A stretch of DNA of 64,000 nt, taken from Aneurinibacillus sp. Ricciae_BoGa-3 (GTDB taxonomy: Bacteria; Bacillota; Bacilli; Aneurinibacillales; Aneurinibacillaceae). The notes under the pieces were generated by a model, which was not told the origin of the DNA, did not search any database, and worked only from the letters and a program-made list of their open reading frames with translations. The stretch spans positions 808,001 through 872,000 of the forward strand of contig NZ_CP116887.1 in assembly GCF_028421645.1 (NCBI RefSeq). The letters are read 5' to 3'. A program made the translations under genes and the position numbers. The stretch's first letter is position 1. Each line of letters opens with the position of its first letter. Positions 58,427 through 64,000 of the stretch are shown in pieces.

Positions 58427-59605
58427 GTGGGAAGGAAAGAAATCGATTATTTTATCCGCAATGAACGGGAAGCTGAGTTGGCTGCATTAGCCGATGGATT
58501 AGCGGAGCGGTTTAAGGAACGCGCACCCATCCATGATGCGGAAGGCTCCTTTCCGTTTGAGAACTTCGAGGAATTAAAACAATCAGGCTACCTCAAGTTA
58601 ACCACGCCAAAAGAATACGGCGGCGAAGAAATATCCTTATACGAGATGCTGCTGGCACAGGAGCGGATTGCGCGCGGCGACGGGTCGACTGCCCTGGCTG
58701 TAGGGTGGCATATGGGTTTGATGCTGAACCTACGTATTACGCGCCCATGGCCGGAAGAATTGTTTGCAAAGTTCTGCCGGGATGTCGTGGAGAACGGGGC
58801 TATGATCAACAGCTTTGCGAGCGAGCCAGTGACCGGAAGCCCTACCCGTGGCGGAAAACCGGCGACGACTGCTGAGCGCACAGATAGTGGCTGGGTAATA
58901 ACAGGGAGAAAAACATACAGTTCACTCAGTCCCATCCTCGATCAATTTATTGTGTCAGCCAGCATTGCCGGAGAAGATAAGGTTGCCGAGTTTTTAATCC
59001 GCAAGTCGGATCGGGTGCATATTGAAGAAACGTGGAATACACTGGGCATGCGTGCCACGGGAAGCCACGATATCATCCTGGACCACGCTGAAGTTCCAGC
59101 CAACGCTTTTATAAGAGAGTTTATTCCAGGCAAATCAAAAGGCGATTCGCGGGGCAACGGCTGGCTGCTTCATATTCCGGCCTGCTACCTCGGAATTGCG
59201 GTTGCCGCACGCGATTTCGCGCTCAATTTTGTGCGCAGCTATCGGCCGAACAGCCTACAGAAGCCCATTGCAGAGCTGCCACACATTCAGGAGAAAATCG
59301 GACAGATGGAAGCGGAGCTAAAAACTGCCCGCACCCTGATGTACGCGGTTGCCGCACGCTGGGATGATAACCCTGGCGAACGGGGCGACTTAGCTGATGA
59401 ACTTGGGCTTGTAAAATACACAGCGACGAATTCAGCCATCTCGATCGTAGACAAAGCAATGCGGGTTGTCGGCGGTGCAAGCCTGTACCGGACGTATCCG
59501 CTGGAGCGGATGTTTAGGGATGTGCGCGCAGGCCTGCACAACCCGCCGATGGATGATGCGGTTATACGCAACCTTGCTCTTTCGGCACTGAACGAAAAAA
59601 AGTAA
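58427..59605 (+). CDS. acyl-CoA dehydrogenase family flavoprotein
   Basis: 392 residues. N-terminal helical domain ([20 protein letters not shown]), FAD-binding middle strand domain ([20 protein letters not shown] and [19 protein letters not shown]), C-terminal helical bundle ([20 protein letters not shown]). It oxidises an acyl-CoA or acyl-like substrate; the group contains both beta-oxidation enzymes and monooxygenases. GTG 58427 has AAGAAGG 8 nt upstream; TTG 58421 is too close to it. Confidence 0.87.
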   Translation: MGRKEIDYFIRNEREAELAALADGLAERFKERAPIHDAEGSFPFENFEELKQSGYLKLTTPKEYGGEEISLYEMLLAQERIARGDGSTALAVGWHMGLMLNLRITRPWPEELFAKFCRDVVENGAMINSFASEPVTGSPTRGGKPATTAERTDSGWVITGRKTYSSLSPILDQFIVSASIAGEDKVAEFLIRKSDRVHIEETWNTLGMRATGSHDIILDHAEVPANAFIREFIPGKSKGDSRGNGWLLHIPACYLGIAVAARDFALNFVRSYRPNSLQKPIAELPHIQEKIGQMEAELKTARTLMYAVAARWDDNPGERGDLADELGLVKYTATNSAISIVDKAMRVVGGASLYRTYPLERMFRDVRAGLHNPPMDDAVIRNLALSALNEKK

Positions 59606-59622
59606 ATTATCTCACAGTCGTC

Positions 59623-59651
59623 CCCTCCGCGCAATCCGTGGAGGGGATTCT
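59623..59651 (+). terminator. terminator after the acyl-CoA dehydrogenase gene
   Basis: CCCCTCC-GCGCAATCCGT-GGAGGGG, then ATTCTTT. Confidence 0.8.
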
Positions 59652-59694
59652 TTACGCGATTTTTGCAAAAAGTATACACAAATCATAATTTTAA

Positions 59695-59749
59695 TTGACG
59701 AAAGATGTATATACATCTTAAAATATAAGTATAACTTGTATATACATGT
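59695..59749 (+). promoter_or_regulatory. trehalose operon promoter with two TreR-type operators
   Basis: TTGACG (59695-59700), 18 bp, TAAAAT (59719-59724). The perfect palindrome AAGATGTATATACATCTT (59702-59719) fills the spacer, and a second TGTATATACA copy lies at 59737-59746. TreR of Bacillus binds such TGTATATACA sites, so repression by steric block is expected, relieved by trehalose 6-phosphate. Confidence 0.8.
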
Positions 59750-59783
59750 TCTAAAAATGAAAGCGGTTTAGAGGAGGAATTTC

Positions 59784-60284
59784 ATGTTTAAAAATTTATT
59801 TGGCAAAAAAGATAAGCAGACGGAAGAAACGATTTTAGCGCCTCTTACCGGAAAAGTTGTCAATCTTGATCAGGTCCCAGACCCTGTATTCTCTCAAAAA
59901 ATGATGGGTGACGGCTTGGCGATAGAACCTGCAGAGGGAACGGTTGTAGCTCCGGTGGACGGGGAAATCGTTCAGTTCTTTCATACAAAACATGCGATTG
60001 GCCTTCGTTCAAAAACCGGCCTGGAAATTCTTATTCACATTGGATTGGAAACGGTAACACTTGAAGGTGAAGGATTCGAAGGACACGTAAAAGAGGGCGA
60101 CAAAGTTAAGGAGGGAGACCGACTTATTACGTTCGATCTTGATTTCATCAAGGAAAAGGCCAAAAGCGCCGTAACCCCGATCATCATCACAAATGGGGAT
60201 CGCGTTGAATCACTGGATAAACAGGCCAATATGCGGGTTACCAAAGGCGATACAGAAATTATGAATGTCCACTTAAAACAATAG
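59784..60284 (+). CDS. PTS EIIA component, glucose family (stand-alone)
   Basis: 166 residues, Crr-like EIIA domain. The phosphoryl-carrying His85 is in [13 protein letters not shown], preceded by the partner His70 ([15 protein letters not shown]); [20 protein letters not shown] is the typical start. It should pass phosphate from HPr to TreP, which lacks its own EIIA. RBS GGAGGAATTTC precedes ATG 59784. First gene of the operon. Confidence 0.92.
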   Translation: MFKNLFGKKDKQTEETILAPLTGKVVNLDQVPDPVFSQKMMGDGLAIEPAEGTVVAPVDGEIVQFFHTKHAIGLRSKTGLEILIHIGLETVTLEGEGFEGHVKEGDKVKEGDRLITFDLDFIKEKAKSAVTPIIITNGDRVESLDKQANMRVTKGDTEIMNVHLKQ

Positions 60285-60334
60285 TACAGAAAAACGTCCT
60301 TTGTTTTGGGTGTGACTGCAGGAGGAGAAGCAGT

Positions 60335-61741
60335 ATGAATACGAAGCAATCAGCTGAACAAATTGTTCAGGCTATTGGCGGCAGGGAAAACATTGCTGCT
60401 GCAACACATTGTGTAACGCGGCTTCGCTTTGCGCTTAAAGACGAAGGCAAAGTGGATAAAGAAGCGCTCGATAATGTCGATCTGGTAAAAGGCTTTTTCT
60501 CAACAAACGGGCAGTTCCAGGTTGTTATCGGCCAGGGAACCGTTGATAAAGTCTACAATGACATGGTTGACCTTACCGGTGTAGGCCGCGCCTCCAAACA
60601 GGAGATGAAAGATGAAGCGGCCAAGAAGCTTAATACGCTTCAGCGTGCTATTAAAACGCTGGCGGATATTTTTATCCCGATTCTTCCGGCGATTGTAACC
60701 GCTGGTCTACTAATGGGGATCAACAACGTATTAACAGGCAAGGACATTTTCTATGCAGGCAAAGCGTTTGTAGATGTTCATGCCAGCTGGAAGGACGTCG
60801 CCGATATTATTAACCTCATCGCGAACACGGCGTTTACCTTCCTGCCGGCCCTCATTGGCTGGTCAGCTGTGAAAAAGTTCGGCGGCAGCGAGCTGCTCGG
60901 TGTCGTACTTGGGTTGATCCTTGTGCATCCTGCGCTGTTGAATGCGTGGAGTTACGGGGATGCGCTGGCTAAAGGTACCATTCCGCACTGGAATTTATTC
61001 GGATTGCAGGTTCAAAAGATTGGTTATCAAGGACAGGTTCTGCCGGTATTATTCGCTTCTTACTTACTAGCTAAAATTGAAGTGGCATTAAATAAACGGG
61101 TGCCGGATGCGTTTAAAATGCTCGTTGTGGCCCCAATCGCACTGCTTGTGACAGGTTTTCTATCTTTTATTGTTATCGGGCCGATTACGTTTGCAATCGG
61201 ACAGGCGATTACGCATGCGCTTGTTGCTGTGTTCGGTTCATTCGCCGCATTAGGCGGACTTATCTATGGGGCGATTTACGCACCGCTTGTTATTACAGGG
61301 ATGCACCATACGTTTCTCGCAGTGGACTTACAGCTTATCGGAAGCACAGGCGGAACGTTCTTATGGCCGATTCTTGCACTTTCTAACATTGCACAGGGTT
61401 CAGCGGCGCTCGCCGTAATGACCATTACGAAAGATGAAAAAGTAAAAGGGCTCTCATTGACATCCGCGATATCCGCTTATCTGGGTATTACGGAGCCGGC
61501 GATGTTCGGTGTGAACTTACGTTTCCGCTATCCGTTCATCTGTGCGATTGTCGGCTCAGCAATTGGCGGTATGTTCATTACGATGAATAAAGTATTGGCA
61601 CCATCCGTAGGGATTGGCGGTCTGCCGGCATTCCTCTCGATTTTCCCACGAAGCTGGGGTCCGTTCTTCATCGGTATGGCCATTGCCGTTGTGATTCCGT
61701 TCATCCTGACTTTCGTTTATGCAAAAGTTCGAAGAAAGTAA
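60335..61741 (+). CDS. treP: PTS trehalose-specific EIIBC
   Basis: 468 residues. EIIB domain (1-about 90) with phospho-Cys26 in THCVTRLRF, then EIIC with ten or so helices, including the substrate/gate text [18 protein letters not shown] and [14 protein letters not shown]. It imports trehalose as trehalose 6-phosphate. RBS GGAGGAGAAG precedes ATG 60335. No EIIA domain is fused, consistent with the upstream stand-alone EIIA. Confidence 0.92.
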   Translation: MNTKQSAEQIVQAIGGRENIAAATHCVTRLRFALKDEGKVDKEALDNVDLVKGFFSTNGQFQVVIGQGTVDKVYNDMVDLTGVGRASKQEMKDEAAKKLNTLQRAIKTLADIFIPILPAIVTAGLLMGINNVLTGKDIFYAGKAFVDVHASWKDVADIINLIANTAFTFLPALIGWSAVKKFGGSELLGVVLGLILVHPALLNAWSYGDALAKGTIPHWNLFGLQVQKIGYQGQVLPVLFASYLLAKIEVALNKRVPDAFKMLVVAPIALLVTGFLSFIVIGPITFAIGQAITHALVAVFGSFAALGGLIYGAIYAPLVITGMHHTFLAVDLQLIGSTGGTFLWPILALSNIAQGSAALAVMTITKDEKVKGLSLTSAISAYLGITEPAMFGVNLRFRYPFICAIVGSAIGGMFITMNKVLAPSVGIGGLPAFLSIFPRSWGPFFIGMAIAVVIPFILTFVYAKVRRK

Positions 61742-61787
61742 ATAATATGAAGCACTAAACAACTAGAACAGAATGGTGAGGCTAACA

Positions 61788-63473
61788 ATGGAACAACCTT
61801 GGTGGAAGAAGTCTGTTGTCTATCAGATTTATCCGAAAAGCTTTAAAGATACTACCGGAGACGGTGTTGGTGACCTGCAGGGAATTATAGAGAAGCTTGA
61901 TTATTTAAAAGAACTTGGGGTCGATGTTATCTGGATTACACCTATCTATCGATCTCCGCAGAAAGACAACGGGTATGATATTAGCGACTACTACACAATT
62001 TACGAAAAATACGGCAGCATGGAAGACTTTGAACGGCTGCTTGCCGAAGGGCATAAGCGCGGTATTCGCATCATTATGGATATCGTCGTCAACCATACAT
62101 CGACCGAGCATGAATGGTTCCGCAAAGCGCGGGAATCTGAGGATAGCCCTTACAGGGACTTTTACATCTGGAAAGAAGGAAAAGACGGGCAGGAACCGAC
62201 GAACTGGCAGTCCAAGTTCGGCGGGCCCGCCTGGGAATTTGACGAAAAAACAGGCAAATATTATCTTCACTTGTTTGACGTGACCCAGGCCGATTTGAAT
62301 TGGGAGAACGAAGATCTTCGCCAGGAACTGTATAACATGATGCACTTCTGGTTTAAGAAAGGCGTCGATGGTTTCCGACTTGATGTTATCAACCTGATTT
62401 CAAAGGATCAGCGTTTTCCTGATGATGATGGCTCCATTCCCCCCGGTGACGGAAGAAGGTTTTATACAGACGGGCCACGGGTGCATGAATTCATTCGGGA
62501 GATGAATGAGGAAGTATTCTCCAAGTACGAGAGCATGACAGTAGGCGAGATGTCCTCGACTACGCTTGAGAACTGTATTCAATACACCAATCCAGAGAGC
62601 AAGGAGCTTTCCATGACGTTTAATTTCCACCATCTTAAGGTGGACTATCCGAATGGGGAGAAATGGGCATTGGCGGAATTTGATTTCCTTGCTTTGAAAA
62701 GAATCCTCTCAACGTGGCAGACGGGTATGCATCAGGGCAACGGTTGGAATGCTTTATTCTGGTGTAACCACGATCAGCCGCGCGTCGTAACCCGGTATGG
62801 GAATGATGGAGAATTCCGGGTGCAGTCCGCCAAGATGCTGGCAACCGTAATCCATATGATGCAGGGGACGCCTTATATTTACCAGGGTGAAGAGATTGGG
62901 ATGACCGATCCGAAGTTTGATCGGATCGAACAGTACCGCGATGTAGAAACCCTCAATATGTATCGGCTGAAACAGGAACACGGAATGTCTCCTGAGGAAG
63001 TGATGGAGGTAATCAAACGCAGGTCCCGTGATAACTCTCGTACGCCTATGCAGTGGAATGACGGCCCGCAGGCCGGGTTTACCGGTGGAACGCCATGGAT
63101 AGGAATTCCAGCCAATTATGAGTCAATTAATGTGGAGTCCGCTTTGGCCGATCCGGATTCTATCCTCTATCACTACAAGAAGCTGATAAGCCTGAGAAAA
63201 GAACTGGACATCGTGACCTGGGGCGATTATCAGCTGCTGGCTGAAGAAGATCCGCGTATTTTTGCGTATACGAGGAACTATAACGGTGAAACGCTGCTTG
63301 TCGTTAACAACTTCTATGGCAAGGACGCGACATTCAACCCGCAGGCTGAATTAGCAGAAGACGAACGTAAATGTGAGATTCTGCTATCTAACTATGCGGA
63401 CTCCCCAATGCTTTCTACTGGGGTGGATCTTCGCCCGTACGAGTCGGTCGTTTATTATCTATCAGCCAGATGA
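61788..63473 (+). CDS. treC: alpha,alpha-phosphotrehalase
   Basis: Splits trehalose 6-phosphate into glucose and glucose 6-phosphate. 561 residues, GH13 (alpha)8 barrel: VYQIYPKSFKDTTGDGVGDL, DIVVNHTS, the nucleophile Asp in GFRLDVINLI, acid/base Glu in VGEMSS, and NHDQPR. ATG 61788 (MEQPWWKK) has GGTGAGG 6 nt upstream; the longer frame lacks an RBS. In Bacillus it is called TreA or TreC. Third gene of the operon. Confidence 0.92.
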   Translation: MEQPWWKKSVVYQIYPKSFKDTTGDGVGDLQGIIEKLDYLKELGVDVIWITPIYRSPQKDNGYDISDYYTIYEKYGSMEDFERLLAEGHKRGIRIIMDIVVNHTSTEHEWFRKARESEDSPYRDFYIWKEGKDGQEPTNWQSKFGGPAWEFDEKTGKYYLHLFDVTQADLNWENEDLRQELYNMMHFWFKKGVDGFRLDVINLISKDQRFPDDDGSIPPGDGRRFYTDGPRVHEFIREMNEEVFSKYESMTVGEMSSTTLENCIQYTNPESKELSMTFNFHHLKVDYPNGEKWALAEFDFLALKRILSTWQTGMHQGNGWNALFWCNHDQPRVVTRYGNDGEFRVQSAKMLATVIHMMQGTPYIYQGEEIGMTDPKFDRIEQYRDVETLNMYRLKQEHGMSPEEVMEVIKRRSRDNSRTPMQWNDGPQAGFTGGTPWIGIPANYESINVESALADPDSILYHYKKLISLRKELDIVTWGDYQLLAEEDPRIFAYTRNYNGETLLVVNNFYGKDATFNPQAELAEDERKCEILLSNYADSPMLSTGVDLRPYESVVYYLSAR

Positions 63474-63496
63474 TACAATGATCACGGTGATAAACG

Positions 63497-64000
63497 ATGA
63501 AAAATAAATATTTGGCGATTTATAACCAAATTGTACGCCAAATTCAGAACGGCTCCATCGAGCCAAATACCACGCTCCCCTCGGAAAATGATCTTGGGGA
63601 ACATTATGGGGCGTCCAGAGAAACAATCCGTAAGGCTTTGCTTCTCCTGGCACAGAACGGCTACATTCATAAAATAAAAGGGAAGGGATCCGTTGTCCTC
63701 GATGTCAGCAAGCTTGATTTCCCCATTTCAGGGCTGGTTAGCTTTAAAGAAATCGCCCGAAAAATGGGGAAACCATCAAAAACGCTTGTACCTGAGCTAA
63801 CCCTGATAAAGCCCGATAAATTCCTCATGAACAGATTGAGTGTTTCTAGAGATGATGAAGTATGGAAAGTCGTCAGGGTGAGGGTGATTGAGGATGAACG
63901 GATTATCCTTGATAAGGATTTCTTCAACAAACAATTTGTACCTACTTTAACGAAAGAAGTGTGCGAGGACTCCATTTATGAATACCTGGAGAATGAAGTT
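63497..64000 (+). CDS. treR: TreR repressor (GntR/UTRA), N-terminal part
   Basis: The frame runs open to the end of the window (168 codons), so the gene continues outside it. GntR-type winged helix: YNQIVRQIQNGSIEPNTTLP, then ASRETIRKALLLLAQNGYIH with KIKGKGS, followed by the start of the UTRA effector domain (SGLVSFKEIARKMGKPSKT). It should repress the operon through the palindromes at 59702-59746 and release on trehalose 6-phosphate. RBS CACGGTGATAAACG precedes ATG 63497, 23 nt after treC. Confidence 0.9.
   Translation, partial: MKNKYLAIYNQIVRQIQNGSIEPNTTLPSENDLGEHYGASRETIRKALLLLAQNGYIHKIKGKGSVVLDVSKLDFPISGLVSFKEIARKMGKPSKTLVPELTLIKPDKFLMNRLSVSRDDEVWKVVRVRVIEDERIILDKDFFNKQFVPTLTKEVCEDSIYEYLENEV

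Noticed and set aside
1-64000. tRNA, rRNA or replication-origin features
   Set aside because: No tRNA arm patterns, rRNA text, DnaA-box cluster or dnaA/dnaN context was recognised by eye; a covariance-model scan would be needed to exclude a tRNA formally.

Overview
The window reads as chromosomal DNA of an aerobic, endospore-forming, Gram-positive bacterium of the order Bacillales. Support comes from the gerP spore-permeability operon, a SleB cortex hydrolase, a Spo0E-like phosphatase, YjcZ, YhfH, DUF3231 and CBO0543 family proteins, strong GGAGG ribosome binding sites, TTG/GTG starts and many hairpin-plus-U-tract terminators. Two genes of the futalosine menaquinone route (mqnB, mqnD) point away from Bacillus subtilis itself and towards an Aneurinibacillus/Brevibacillus-like lineage. 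That placement is an inference.

Layout. 0-4.5 kb: 3' end of rocB, cysK, a sCache chemoreceptor and a Spo0E-like gene. 4.5-7.3 kb: a molybdate transporter whose ATPase (ModC) and binding protein (ModA) are one polypeptide. 7.6-14 kb: spore and germination genes (two tandem-repeat coat-like proteins, peptide deformylase, YjcZ, gerP operon, sleB) and a DUF2089/SHOCT-like operon. 14.1-14.6 kb: a c-di-GMP-I riboswitch ahead of a protein of unknown function. 14.7-20.5 kb: an MFS exporter and a SWIM/SNF2 helicase with a SEC-C partner. 20.9-27.2 kb: acetate use (acetate permease, acsA, aceB-aceA glyoxylate shunt). 27.3-33.9 kb: lrgAB-like genes with an IS605/TnpB relic against the end of lrgB, yhfH, an amino-acid racemase, gnd, and a lone fabF divergent from an MmyB-type regulator. 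34-38 kb: a secreted YncE/phosphoesterase protein and an ArsR-SRPBCC pair whose mRNA is probably leaderless. 38.4-43.2 kb: a HssRS-like two-component system with a metal-binding-like membrane protein and a membrane-tethered double DJ-1/PfpI protein; both transcription units carry the same direct-repeat operator. 43.3-48.5 kb: a secreted hydrolase, mqnB-mqnD, an aldo/keto reductase and an SDR. 48.8-52.7 kb: an amidase / NCS1 permease / formamidase operon. 52.8-53.8 kb: a truncated yjbQ and a FrnE-like DsbA oxidoreductase with an in-frame TGA exactly at the first active-site cysteine (candidate selenoprotein). 53.8-59.6 kb: DUF3231, an aldo/keto reductase, a PrsA-like foldase, DUF1292, an SGNH hydrolase and an acyl-CoA dehydrogenase. 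59.7-64 kb: the trehalose PTS operon (stand-alone EIIA, treP, phosphotrehalase, treR) behind two TreR-type palindromes.

How parts work together. The acetate block imports acetate, activates it to acetyl-CoA and feeds the glyoxylate shunt. The amide block probably imports short-chain amides and releases ammonia plus formate or acetate. The trehalose block imports, phosphorylates and splits trehalose under TreR. The strongest candidates for undescribed biology are the HssRS-like/DJ-1 regulon, the UGA-containing FrnE, the ModC-ModA fusion, the c-di-GMP-controlled orphan protein, and a two-copy minus-strand sRNA-like element. No rRNA, tRNA, CRISPR array or intact insertion sequence was seen.
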